Below are positions 20,701-27,745 of a stretch of 64,000 nt of DNA, piece after piece. A program made the translations under genes and the position numbers. Origin of the DNA: Patiria pectinifera (lineage: Eukaryota > Echinodermata > Asteroidea > Valvatida > Asterinidae). The stretch is taken from NCBI GenBank assembly GCA_029964075.1, contig CM057142.1, forward strand, positions 26,228,392 through 26,292,391, given 5' to 3'. Below the pieces are notes generated by a model. The model was not told the DNA's origin. It did no database searches and worked only from the letters and a program-made list of their open reading frames with translations. The stretch's first letter is position 1. Every line of letters starts with the position of its first letter.

Positions 20701-23099
20701 CTCTTGACGAGAGTTGAATTAATTGTAAAAAAACCTGGAAAATTGAAAATAAAACTGGCAAATGCAAGCCTACTCAAGTGTCATAACAAAAGTTGTATGA
20801 ACAGTTGTCAAAATATTTAAGGAATATGGCCTATGTCCCTCAAATAAAAAAAGCCGAGTCTCAAAACAAGTCAACAGTTGGAATAAATAGGTGAAAGTAA
20901 TTGGCAAATATGAGCTGTGTTTCTTAATTAAAAAGCTGGCAATATTTGAGCAGATTCTCGTAAAAAGAGTTGGATAAAGTTTAAAAACTTGGCAAATATG
21001 ACCTGTGTTTCTTAAATACATGTAACTGGTAGCCAACATTGGCACAAATTTACTTGGACGAATAAAGGAAAACTGGTTTAACATAAAAAAAAATAATTAT
21101 AAAATACACAACAGTTATTTACAAACATGTACAGCTGTACATCTGTAACTAGGTAGGCATGTTAGCTTAGAAATGTTGGCGATCGTGTATCAACGGGCCC
21201 GGTTCCTGCATGGTTCCTGTAAGGGAACAAAATCCACTTTTAAATTATTTGACCTACCAAACTAGTTTGCGATATTAAGAACATACAGGTATGTCATAGA
21301 TAAAGGGCAGGGCTTTTAATTTTTAGGGAATTTTTTTGGGGGGGGGGAGAGATGATAACGACAAAACGCAACACGAAAATGATGGCGATCACTGCGCGAT
21401 GTACCGTGAATGGCAAGGCGCTGAATCGCACTGCACCACTGTATTAAAGCCGCGCAGGACAATCATCATTTCTACTCCGAGAAACAGTTCAAAAATTACA
21501 CAAAAGTGTCAACTGTCATTATATTAAGAGAAGTCTGCTCTAGGTTGACAAGGTCATTTTGCATAGTAAAAAAGCACTCTTGACTCTAATTTTATCGAAA
21601 CCAAACGGGCCCTACGCTACACGATCGCTGAAGTTCTCGTGTGTGATCGCAGCCATCATTTTGTGTTGGTTGCGCGATGCGCGCTTCAACATCCGGGACT
21701 GCAGAATTGTTATGCTCCGTTTTGCATCCCATGATGCTTTGCAACAGGGCGCCCTCTGTTGGTAGAAAGCTATTTGCGATAAACCTTATGACAAGAAAAT
21801 ATAAAATTAGAAAGAAAAAAGTGAATTTGAACGTTATGAAATTCGGACTTTATTTCCCTTTTAAAAAAAATCCTCCAAAGCCTCAGGTTAGAAAAGGAAA
21901 AAAATTCCAGTGCAAAACTGAGATTCGAACCCGCAACATCGCGGTGCAAAATCCTACCCTCTATCAACTGAGCTGTCGCACTACTCGCTAAAACGTGAGG
22001 AAACAAATAATTATATACCTGCGTGCGTATCAAAAAAGTATCGTAAAGGCGCTAAACAACGACTGCCGTAACGATAGCCACTTCGAAAAAAAAATTCTAA
22101 GTAGGCCTAGGCCTATTTTCTAACATTACAAATACAAAATTGGAAACGTTTCTCAGTCACAGATTCACGTCTTATCTGCATCAACTATCATCATTTTTGC
22201 ATGATTGATACTTTTTTTTGATCGGCCTAAACCGCCTAGGCTATATGAAGAAAAAAGTAGCGTCAGGTTGTAACATTTTTTCCTGATACGGAATATTTCT
22301 TAAAAGAGACGAAATTACACCTAGGGTACGGCCTTTATATTTTGGCAGTGGATATTTTGCCGGAGACGGCAAACCTTTAGTAAACGTTAGTTTGCCGGAT
22401 ATGCACTGAACATGCGCAGTTACTGGTTTTTTGTACTTAAACATTTTCCGGTGACAAATTTTAGTCTGGCTCCATGCCAATATTATCGTTGTAATCTCGT
22501 ATTCACAAGATGGAATTCAGACCATTTTATAATTTCGGACTTTATTTCCCTTAAAAAAAAATCCTCCAGAGCCACAAATCTGAAAAAGAAAATGTAATAC
22601 TCTGCAATAAAATGTTTGAGACATGTTTAAAATAATAAAAGAAGAATATTCTTTTTTATTTGGGGATGGGAAAAAAAACCTTTAAAATGTGGCGGGGATC
22701 GGGATCGAACCCGCGTCATCCCGCTCACCAAAGCCTTTGCATAACCACTACACCAAACGTGCTACACAACTTTTGATGGGAATTTAATACATCTTATAAT
22801 TCAGCCCTATCTTAAAGAGTACAGCGCCCTCTGTTGATATGGATTGCCGCCGGCAAACCTTTAGTAAACGTTAGTTTGCCGTCATTACCTCCGGCAAAAT
22901 ATCCACTACCTTATATTTTTGAGGCCCGTTTTTATAAATGTCGAAAATACACGGCTATTTGACTGACCTTCCCTTGAGCCTGCGTGCATCGTACACTGCT
23001 TCTCTTTTCTTTCGGCACTTTGATTCCAAAACTTTTCAGCTCATGTCGTACGACATATTTCAAAGTGTCCCTGTCTTCCACAGCTACCAGGTCCTTCAT
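6477..23099 (-). CDS. ARHGAP11A: ARHGAP11A-like Rho GTPase-activating protein, complete ten-exon gene
   Basis: The coding exons, 5' to 3' on the minus strand, are 23099-22968, 18368-18274, 17690-17594, 16465-15871, 14285-14175, 13230-13155, 11615-11470, 10175-9998, 9263-9137 and 8783-6477. All junctions are GT-AG and phases match throughout (3,864 nt, 1,287 residues). A RhoGAP domain spans about residues 50-250: arginine finger R96 in EGLFRKPGS (human R87), FFRELPEPLL at about 133-142, and NLALVMTPNL from N204. The N terminus has FGIKV, as in the human protein. The long tail has SVGWRLAN (about 532-539), SPLK (about 1226) and a C-terminal SPKNP (about 1255), all with counterparts in human ARHGAP11A (1,023 residues). 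In vertebrates the protein inactivates RhoA during cytokinesis and migration. Basic clusters suggest nuclear localisation between divisions. An in-frame TAA just upstream of the ATG supports the start. Confidence 0.95.
9137..9263 (-). CDS. ARHGAP11A: ARHGAP11A-like exon 9
   Basis: This 127-bp exon (phase 2 to phase 0) encodes RSGALHADVSTPKSVYSSYT, then PKSGSVYQSIKKKLG. It carries two T-P-K-S motifs and joins in frame to the last exon. It has a CTACAG acceptor and a GTAAGG donor. Confidence 0.88.
9264..9997 (-). other. ARHGAP11A-like intron 8
   Basis: Intronic sequence. Nothing beyond AT-rich sequence and short TACATGTA words was recognised. Confidence 0.8.
9998..10175 (-). CDS. ARHGAP11A: ARHGAP11A-like exon 8
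   Basis: This 178-bp exon (phase 1 to phase 2) encodes DAVTEDGATVFKFQTPSIKF and, near its end, TPGKKLGKLNPLSSRKYK. It is basic and probably disordered. It has a GACAG acceptor and a GTATGG donor. Confidence 0.85.
11144..11326. mobile_element. pogo/Tigger-like MITE in intron 7, copy 1
   Basis: It starts CAGTGAAATCTCGATAAGTC at a TA dinucleotide and ends with the degraded inverse CAAGATTTCACTG followed by TA. A second copy lies at 56,251-56,428 with cleaner ends. TIRs of the form CAGTG-CTCGATAA with TA target duplication are typical of pogo/Tigger elements of the Tc1/mariner superfamily. There is no coding capacity. Confidence 0.85.
11470..11615 (-). CDS. ARHGAP11A: ARHGAP11A-like exon 7
   Basis: This 146-bp exon (phase 2 to phase 1) encodes KAMLHQMTTDPQYSKPGLSL and TDSPITPLRPSRPALGEV, a Ser/Thr-Pro-rich stretch suited to CDK phosphorylation. 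It has a CACAG acceptor and a GTAGGT donor. Confidence 0.85.
11901..12444 (+). mobile_element. TTAA-flanked MITE family, copy A (intron 6)
   Basis: This dispersed repeat has five clear copies in the window. This copy has an intact right end, CTACTCTACCT followed by TTAA at 12,445-12,448; the left terminus is truncated and starts at GTAGATCATTTGCAGC. Shared internal landmarks are GGCATGCTGTCATTTTGAAG, GACATCGCGTAGCTGCAATC and TTTTGTTGCTTCAAACGAAA. It lies within an intron of the ARHGAP11A-like gene. Confidence 0.8.
12896..13145. mobile_element. Foldback MITE next to the exon 6 donor
   Basis: The left arm starts CAGCGGACAATTTCATAGAG, continues through CTGCTTAAGCATAAAATTTG, and is repeated almost perfectly in inverse at the right end, which finishes TGAAATTGTCCGCTG. 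The arms are about 55 bp and the loop about 130 bp. The right end sits only 9 bp from the 5' splice site of exon 6 on the minus strand. Confidence 0.85.
13155..13230 (-). CDS. ARHGAP11A: ARHGAP11A-like exon 6
   Basis: This 76-bp exon (phase 1 to phase 2) encodes GETPRILRSSKRKASEDLGT and FSSAK. The donor GTAAGA is followed after a few bases by the end of a 250-bp inverted-repeat element (12,896-13,145). Confidence 0.85.
13472..14018. mobile_element. Inverted-repeat element in intron 5
   Basis: GCAGGGCTGACGTCCCGGCA at the left and the inverse at the right (GGGACGTCGGGCAGCCGATT ... GAGCCCTGC) frame about 550 bp. Both ends continue inward into ACAACCAAAATATTTTG. A partial related segment (GGGCAGGGGTGCTTGAAATC) lies just outside at about 13,346. 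It is probably a non-autonomous DNA transposon. Confidence 0.6.
14175..14285 (-). CDS. ARHGAP11A: ARHGAP11A-like exon 5
   Basis: This 111-bp exon (phase 1 to phase 1) encodes IMSGIGHSLGILKSGAGSTV and then NMTPAAEEVIENPSFL. It corresponds to the human segment VSGALNKFKPNRTPSITPQE. It has a TACAG acceptor and a GTTAGT donor. Confidence 0.85.
14393..14760 (+). repeat. Interspersed copies of GGAGGATTTTGCAGGATTGA motif
   Basis: Four diverged direct copies of a word like GGATTTTGCAGGATTGAGGC occur within about 340 bp (near 14,406, 14,601, 14,663 and 14,716). A weaker relative lies near 18,126 in intron 2. It may be a minisatellite or part of a dispersed element. Confidence 0.5.
14900..15460 (+). 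mobile_element. Dispersed element in intron 4, copy 1
   Basis: The region from GTGTGCTTGGCCGGTTTTAA to TCTTAGGTATTTATGAATGG has related ends: CATTCATAAATACC near 14,970 is the inverse of GGTATTTATGAATG at the right end. An inverted relative with the same order of words (AAACTGGCCAAGCAC, CAGCATCC, CTCACGTG, TAAGACAGTTTACCCATTCC) is at about 47,965-48,395. Confidence 0.55.
15871..16465 (-). CDS. ARHGAP11A: ARHGAP11A-like exon 4, bulk of the RhoGAP domain
   Basis: This 595-bp exon (phase 0 to phase 1) encodes HIIENEGPIPTDAHVHDVAG, then the FFRELPEPLL helix, MDASNLALVMTPNL, the KLLRLQTAVIRHLIENADDI helix, and the basic run RKKNRRRRRSG. The human protein has the same order, including LRLQAAVVQTLID and KRKRRQS. 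The donor is set by the next exon at AAG|GTGGGA. Confidence 0.95.
17594..17690 (-). CDS. ARHGAP11A: ARHGAP11A-like exon 3, carries the arginine finger
   Basis: This 97-bp exon encodes FLVDCVQFLQDNIDCEGLFR followed by KPGSRARQKDLQ. The Arg of GLFRK is the catalytic finger that stabilises GTP hydrolysis in RhoGAPs. The acceptor is TTTACAG and the donor GTGAAA. Confidence 0.95.
18274..18368 (-). CDS. ARHGAP11A: ARHGAP11A-like exon 2
   Basis: This 95-bp exon starts in phase 0 and ends in phase 2. It encodes a segment including TVFGCPLDEIPAVPL and ending SAVPK, equivalent to the human stretch from KIFGVPFNALPHSAV to IPK. It has a CACAG acceptor and a GTAAGT donor. It is the N-terminal edge of the RhoGAP domain. 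Confidence 0.93.
18745..19047 (+). mobile_element. TTAA-flanked MITE family, copy B (5'-truncated)
   Basis: It shares GACATCGCGTAGCTGCAATC, TTTGAAATCGAGATCCTAGA and TTTTGTTGCTTCAAAC with copies A and D. It ends TATACCT followed by TTAA at 19,048-19,051. It lies in intron 1 of the ARHGAP11A-like gene. Confidence 0.75.
19488..20395 (+). pseudogene. THAP-domain gene fragment, frame disrupted
   Basis: The first piece starts at ATG 19,488 and encodes MGGDYCAVLGCNNDCCYPQR, ending at a GTATGA donor-like site near 19,544. The second (about 20,097-20,247) encodes VMKEHVNTLGFHSC and WTQLTQRQDFKVKSSTTVCS followed by YH. Together these show the C-x(n)-C...C-x2-H ligand pattern of a THAP zinc finger. After YH the frame is broken. 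It resumes in another frame as YGQPYPDELHPSLFLRGYDL until TAA at about 20,395. The two pieces also do not join in frame at the obvious splice sites. No catalytic domain follows. I read it as a decayed THAP protein gene; an assembly error could produce the same picture. Confidence 0.6.
21840..22000 (-). repeat. tRNA-derived SINE, copy 1
   Basis: On the minus strand, 21,982-21,909 (74 nt) resembles a tRNA. It has an A box AGCTCAGTTGATAGAGGG, a B box GGGTTCGAATC and potential 7-bp acceptor pairing AGTGCGA/TTGCACT. The anticodon and T stems do not pair well, so it is not a functional tRNA. The tail towards 21,846 (TCCTCCAAAGCC, poly-A, GGACTTTATTTCCC) is shared with the copy at 22,535-22,770, which identifies a SINE family. 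Confidence 0.65.
22344..22910. mobile_element. MITE with 9-bp TSD, hosting a SINE
   Basis: The termini are GGCAGTGGATATTTTGCCGG and its inverse (CCGGCAAAATATCCACTACC), with further subterminal repeats CGGCAAACCTTTAGTAAACG and GTTAGTTTGCC. It is flanked by an exact 9-bp direct repeat TTATATTTT (22,335-22,343 and 22,911-22,919). A 9-bp duplication and G-initial TIRs fit a Mutator-like element. The interior holds the second tRNA-like SINE copy. Confidence 0.85.
22535..22770 (-). repeat. tRNA-derived SINE, copy 2
   Basis: The minus-strand tRNA-like head at about 22,770-22,690 has TGGTGTAGTGGTTATGC (A box) and GGGTTCGATCC (B box). Its body towards 22,536 repeats GGACTTTATTTCCC and ATCCTCCAGAGCC, as in copy 1. 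Acceptor pairing is absent, so it is a SINE or pseudo-tRNA. Confidence 0.6.
22968..23099 (-). CDS. ARHGAP11A: ARHGAP11A-like exon 1 (start codon)
   Basis: The exon holds 44 codons starting MKDLVAVEDRD and containing HELKSFGIKV, which aligns with LLQHLRAFYGIKV in human ARHGAP11A. ATG is at 23099-23097, and the in-frame TAA at 23108-23106 excludes an upstream extension. The donor is GTCAGT, phase 0. It is too short and fragmentary to stand out as an ORF; I found it from the human-like motif. Confidence 0.88.
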
Positions 23100-23202
23100 C
23101 TTATCTTACACGTCTTCTTCACGTAAAATAGGATGTACTTTGATTTATAATGCACCCAAAAACCCAGAGATGTGTGAACTATGTGGTGTCGACGTCGAAA
23201 CT

Positions 23203-23278
23203 TTCAAACCCACCACATTTTGCAAGTGTTAAGAAATACGTGCAGCTGATTGGTTCATGAAGTCGATGTCAACATTGG
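23203..23278 (-). promoter_or_regulatory. CHR plus two CCAAT boxes, ARHGAP11A-like promoter
   Basis: Reading the minus strand towards the ATG, CCAAT boxes lie at 23,278-23,274 and 23,253-23,249 (25 bp apart), then TTTGAA at 23,208-23,203. The ATG is about 104 bp further on. NF-Y sites placed upstream of a CHR (TTTGAA) near the start site are the established layout of MuvB/DREAM-regulated G2/M genes, a class that fits ARHGAP11A. No TATA box is visible. The TSS is not directly observable. Confidence 0.55.
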
Positions 23279-23596
23279 TCAATAGGGGGCGCTGTGTAGG
23301 CTTTACGGTAAGTCCCCGGTTTAGTGTTTAACGCGCGCAACGTCGTCTGCATGCTACTGGCCGTACCTTTACCTTGAGGTTTTTAATTTAAATTCGAGGT
23401 TTCTGTGTAAACGTTTTTTAATGAATAAACAAGTTAAAAAACAAGAGTGACGACACACGTTAACGAGTAATAATTATGCCTGCAATTTCCTCTTTTTGTT
23501 AACAAACAAATAAAGTTAATAAACAAGAAAACCAGCTTGAGGGCGCTATACCAACCTACCGTGGCGCGCTCTCTTAAAAGCCAGCTGTTGCACGCA

Positions 23597-23703
23597 ATGC
23601 ACGAAATGATGACAGAACGACAGCAACCGTCATCGAATCCTGTGATTTTTAACAAATGCAAGATTCCGTTTGCTGTCTTGGAAATGGAGGGCAACCACAT
23701 CAG
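23597..23703 (+). CDS. Candidate first coding exon, divergent from ARHGAP11A-like gene
   Basis: ATG at 23,597 opens 35 codons, MHEMMTERQQPSSNPVIFNK continuing CKIPFAVLEMEGNHI, to a CAG|GTAATC donor-like site (phase 2). It has an amino-acid composition like a real protein and sits about 500 bp upstream of the ARHGAP11A-like ATG in divergent orientation, as expected for a bidirectional promoter. I do not recognise the protein and found no matching downstream exon. Confidence 0.3.
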
Positions 23704-23719
23704 GTAATCTAGCATAGTG

Positions 23720-24568
23720 TAGTCCCCTAACGTGGCGCATGTCGACTCTTTTCCCCCGACTTTCGTCGACGTGCTGTGTTGCATCATTCCTTCCTCCATG
23801 GTTGCATCATGCATGCTAAAACCTCTTTGAATTTGATTTACGTTGGTACTGTATTAAATTCCTAAGAATCCTATAAATGAAACCTTGTGTCTTCGTATAT
23901 TTGACATATTACAAAAGGGTTTAGTAACTTTACTGCGAACTACAAATTTAATTCCAGCAAAATGACATTGACATGAGTTTGCGGGTCTGCTAAAGTTATT
24001 GTGAACACCTATTCACTTCTTTTCAAATTTGGGTTCGAAACTTTTGCCCAAGGCGCCACAGGAGAAAACTCATGGCTATGTAATTGACTGCCATATGGTT
24101 CATCATAGTACATGCATGTACAGGCCTCGACATAAGAAAACAATGGGGCAGACCACTTTGTCATTTAGTTTTAATACCGGTATCAAACTTTTTTTCATAC
24201 TTCTCTGGCCTACATGCGATATAGTGGGGACATACGTATCTATGTGCAGTGGGGGTCAGTATTTAGAGTCAATTCCCGAACAGGATAATTAACTTATGAT
24301 ATTAATTTAATATCCACGGTTTATTTATTATTTAATTTAAATAAAGAAGAGAAGATTACAAAAAGGGATTGGCACTGTTTGTGTTTCTTTGTTTTAATAA
24401 CATGGTTGTTTTATAAAAATAACATGGTTCTCAGAACCAGCGACGATGTTTACATTATAACGTGCTGAATTACTGTGTTATTGAAGCCAAAAAAATACGT
24501 CTGCTTTCGATTACAGGATACATAGCTTTAAAAAATAAGGCTGATTAAACGGAGTATTCACACCATTT
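23720..24568. other. Non-coding, no feature seen
   Basis: AT-rich sequence between the candidate divergent exon and the repeat array. No gene, RNA or clear mobile element was recognised. Confidence 0.5.
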
Positions 24569-25390
24569 TTGGCTCGAATTATTTGCATTGACGCCAGGAC
24601 CATCATGAAAGTAATACTGCGGCAGAAGCGACATGTGTCAGAGGCTGATGTTTGCTGGTGCCGTGACGACACATGGACCTGGAATGAGGCACAAGAGCAG
24701 CTTAAATGGGAGCGCTCAAGTTGGGACCGTTATGGAAGAATGCTGCAGGGGAGGGTACCGGACTTGTGGGAGGTTGATGTTGACAGGGGTCTGGAGAATA
24801 CACAGACCTGGCAGGTGCATGGTATATGAGCTACTAGAACAGGAGCAGTCAAGGTTGGACCAGCGTGAAAGAATGCCGGGGCGAAGGAGACGTGTAGGAG
24901 GCACTGCTAGCAGGAGGCATTGGAGTTGGATGAACTGGAGCGGTCAATATGGGATCATCATGCATGAATGCTGCCGCAGAGGACGACACTGAGGTGGTTG
25001 GGGTTTGCTGGAGCCTTGAAAACACACAAACCTGTCAGGAAGCACTGGAGCCACTGGATCAGGAGCAGTCAAGCCTGGACAACCATAGACGAATGCTGCA
25101 GGCGGAGGGGACGTGTAGGAGGTTGAGGTTGGCAGGGGACTTGACGACACACGGACCTGGCAGGAACCCCTAGAGCAGCTGGAATGGGAGCGGTCAAGCG
25201 GGGCTGGCATAGGAGAATGCTGTAGGAGGTTGAGGTTGGCCGGTGCAGTGAGAACACATGGACTTCTCAGGAGGCACTTGAGTTAATGCAGCAGGAGCAG
25301 TCAAACTGGAACCACCATGAAAGAATGCTGCAGCGGAAGCGACGTGTAGGACTTTAAGGTTTGCCAAGGCCTTGAGCGCTTCATGCACTC
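24569..25390 (+). repeat. Peptide-encoding tandem repeat array, block I
   Basis: Diverged tandem units of roughly 105-130 bp recur through this block. Each carries words such as AGACCTGGCAGG, GAGCTGCTGGAACAGGAGCG, GTCAAGCTGGGACC and a purine-rich GGACGTGTAGGAGGTTGAGG spacer. Read on the + strand, the units encode variants of a peptide like TWQEALELLEQERSSWDHHG; for example, 24,660-24,750 gives TWTWNEAQEQLKWERSSWDR. Most spacers contain stops and the unit length is not a fixed multiple of three, so no long ORF crosses units. It could be a decayed array of exons or a coding-derived satellite. Confidence 0.7.
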
Positions 25391-25795
25391 TCGATCACCA
25401 TCGATTTGAAAGAAGTATATGAAAGGGGTAATATATACAACAAAAATTTGACGTGAAAATATTGTTGAGATGCGTTTTGGTATGGTCAAAAGGGCAATAT
25501 GGACGTTTCAAATTTTGCACTTCGAGCACTTAAAAAATATGATTTTTTTTATTCGCACTGTAAAGCAGCATCAATGTGGTGTTAAGGGGTTTTATTCTGA
25601 CCCAGGACTGGGTCTAACAAAGGGCCTCTAAAATAGGTTTATTATGCACGAATACAATTAACAGGTATACTTCCATTGCAACTCGTTTTGACATTCTAAT
25701 TTGCTGCCGAACCACACCAATATTTGGATAAAAATTGCGAAACTGAACCCGAACCGACCCAAAATGAACTGAAGGTTCACTTTCAGCACTAACTG
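25390..25795. other. Spacer between repeat blocks
   Basis: AT-rich sequence without the repeat unit. No gene was recognised. Confidence 0.5.
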
Positions 25796-26855
25796 GAGCT
25801 GCTACCAGGAGGCACTGGAGCTGCTGGAACAGGAGCGGTCAAGGTGCGACCACTATGAATGAATGCTGAGGCAACGTGTAGGAGGTTGAGGTTTGCCGGC
25901 GCCTTGAGGACACATGGGCCTGGCAGGAGCCCCAAAAGCAGCTGGAATGGGAGCATATAAGCTGGGACTGCCATATGAGAATGCTGCGGATAAAGGGGAT
26001 GTGTAGAAAGTTGAGGTTGGCTGGTCCCTTGAGCACACACAGACCTGGCTGGAGGCACTGGAGCTACTGGAACATGAACAGTCAAACTGGAACTGCCATG
26101 AAAGGCGACATGTAGGCTGTTGAGATTTGCTGCAGCCTTGGGGACACGTGGACATGGCAGGAGGCACCGGAGCTTCTGGAAAAAGGCAACGGAGCTGCTG
26201 GAACAAGAGCAGTCAAACTCGGACCACCATGGAAGAATTATGCGGCGGAGGGGACGTGTGCAATGTAGGCATTGAGGTTGGAGGGCCTTGAGGACATACA
26301 AACCTGACAGATGACACTGGAGCTGCTAGCACGGGGCACTGGAGCTGCTGGAATAGGAGTGCTCAAGCTGGGACCACCATGAGGAATGCTGTAGGCAAAG
26401 GGGACGTGTACTAGGTTTAGGTTGGCTGGGACCTTGAGGATACACAGACCTGGCAGGAGACACCGGAGCTTCTGGCAGGAGGCAACGGAGCTGCTGGAAC
26501 AGGAGCGGTCAAACTCGGACCACCATGGAAGAATGATGCGGCAGAGGGGACGTGTACAATGTAGGCATTGAGGTTGGAGGGCCTTCAGGACATACGAACC
26601 TGACAGATGACACTAGAGCTGCTAGCACGGGGCACTGGAGCTGCTGGAATAGGAGTGCTCAAGCTGGGACCACCATGAGGAATGCTGTAGGCAAAGGGGA
26701 CGTGTACTAGGTTTAGGTTGGCTGGGACCTTGAGGATACACAGACCTGACAGGATACACATGAGCTTCTGGCAGGAGGCAACGGAGCTGCTGGAACAGGA
26801 GCGGTCAAGCTCGGACCACCATGGAAGAATAATGTGGCTGTCACATTTCATCTGT
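25795..26855 (+). repeat. Peptide-encoding tandem repeat array, block II with a 296-bp higher-order unit
   Basis: It has the same basic unit as block I. From about 26,163 a larger unit of about 296 bp is repeated with very high similarity. The word CACCGGAGCTTCTGG occurs near 26,164 and 26,460 and a variant (ACATGAGCTTCTGG) near 26,757; CCTGACAGATGACACT occurs near 26,303 and 26,599. This indicates recent amplification by unequal exchange. The + strand again encodes ELLEQERS-type peptides. Confidence 0.75.
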
Positions 26856-27745
26856 AATTTTCTTATTTTACCAGTAAGTTTGTACAAGTTGTTCCTTTAA
26901 ATTAATAAAGTTCCTTTAAGAACAGTCTGTGTGTATATTTATTCCCCAAATATCCTGATTGGCTAATAGTTTAGGCCTAATGAATATTTAATGAGGCCTT
27001 GCTCTTGCATGCTTTTCTTTTTCTCAGTTGAGTGAATGTACCTTTTGAGGACAGATATGTGGTGTATGGTTGATTGTATGTGTGTTGCTGGAATGTGCCT
27101 ATTGTTGAGTGCCATGGTTAGTGGAGCTTGAACATGTTTGTCAGTGTTTCTTGGGATGCGGCCTAGTCAGTTGAGACCAGAGCCTGATAGCAGAAGAGTC
27201 AATGCAGGACTCTTGAGCAGGATTTTGCTTTGCCAAACATATCCAGTGTGTCATTGCCTAAAAAGTGCTGAATTATTAAACAGCCTTGTGTGAGAAGCAG
27301 ATTCTCTGATATTATATGGGCCTGTTCGAGTGAAGAAACAAACTGTAAGTTTACAAAAAGTTTGGTGTTATTATTCTAAATTTTCTTGTTGAATTATCTT
27401 TTATATGATTGTATTAAATCTCAAAATTGTTCACAAATCAAGACAGTGTAAGATTATGGTACTCTGTAAAGACATGGAGATAAACTGATTCTGGGTGGTT
27501 CTCTTTTGGACTGAAAATATTTGAAATGGAGGAAATCCGCACCTGAATTTGTAGAGGTCAAGACATAGAAAATTTTTGGATTTGTGAATTTATATTATTT
27601 TTTTAATTTTGGGATTTTGTGTAAATAAATTTGCTTATATATTGTATATTGAATAGTGAGAAGTTTCTTGTTGGTTTTCATTCATTTCATGGGAGTGTAT
27701 GGCATGTTTCCTAAATTCTATTTTGTCCGATGGACACCAAAAGTT
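26856..27745. other. Spacer between repeat blocks, no gene seen
   Basis: AT-rich sequence without the repeat unit or any recognised gene. AATAAA-like hexamers occur, for example near 26,904. Confidence 0.5.

Larger units (their letters stand above)
19255..22082. mobile_element. Candidate THAP-bearing transposon relic in intron 1
   Basis: AGTGGCTATTGTTACGG at 19,255-19,271 is matched in inverse at 22,066-22,082 with one mismatch. A further internal copy of the ATCGTTACGGTAG motif lies near 19,298. Between them are two exon-like pieces of a THAP zinc-finger protein (19,488-20,395). THAP domains are the DNA-binding modules of P-element and Kolobok transposases, so the context fits a decayed or non-autonomous member. 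No matching target duplication is visible, and 20.4-22.0 kb holds no catalytic transposase ORF. An alternative is a THAP host-type gene fragment with coincidental flanking repeats. Confidence 0.45.

Noticed and set aside
21909..21982. Possible functional tRNA gene on the minus strand
   Set aside because: The A and B boxes and acceptor pairing are present, but the anticodon and T stems fail and the body is shared with a second repeat copy, so it is a SINE.
19184..22278. A larger transposon enclosing the THAP relic, from GGAGAAAAATGATGCAACC to its partial inverse
   Set aside because: The ends resemble the MITE at 2,476 but are poorly matched to each other, and the flanks show no target duplication.
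25789..26301. 170-codon minus-strand ORF (and similar minus ORFs across the array)
   Set aside because: These Pro/Ala/Leu-rich readings are the antisense of the GAGCTGCTGGAACAG repeat; the + strand peptide is the conserved one.
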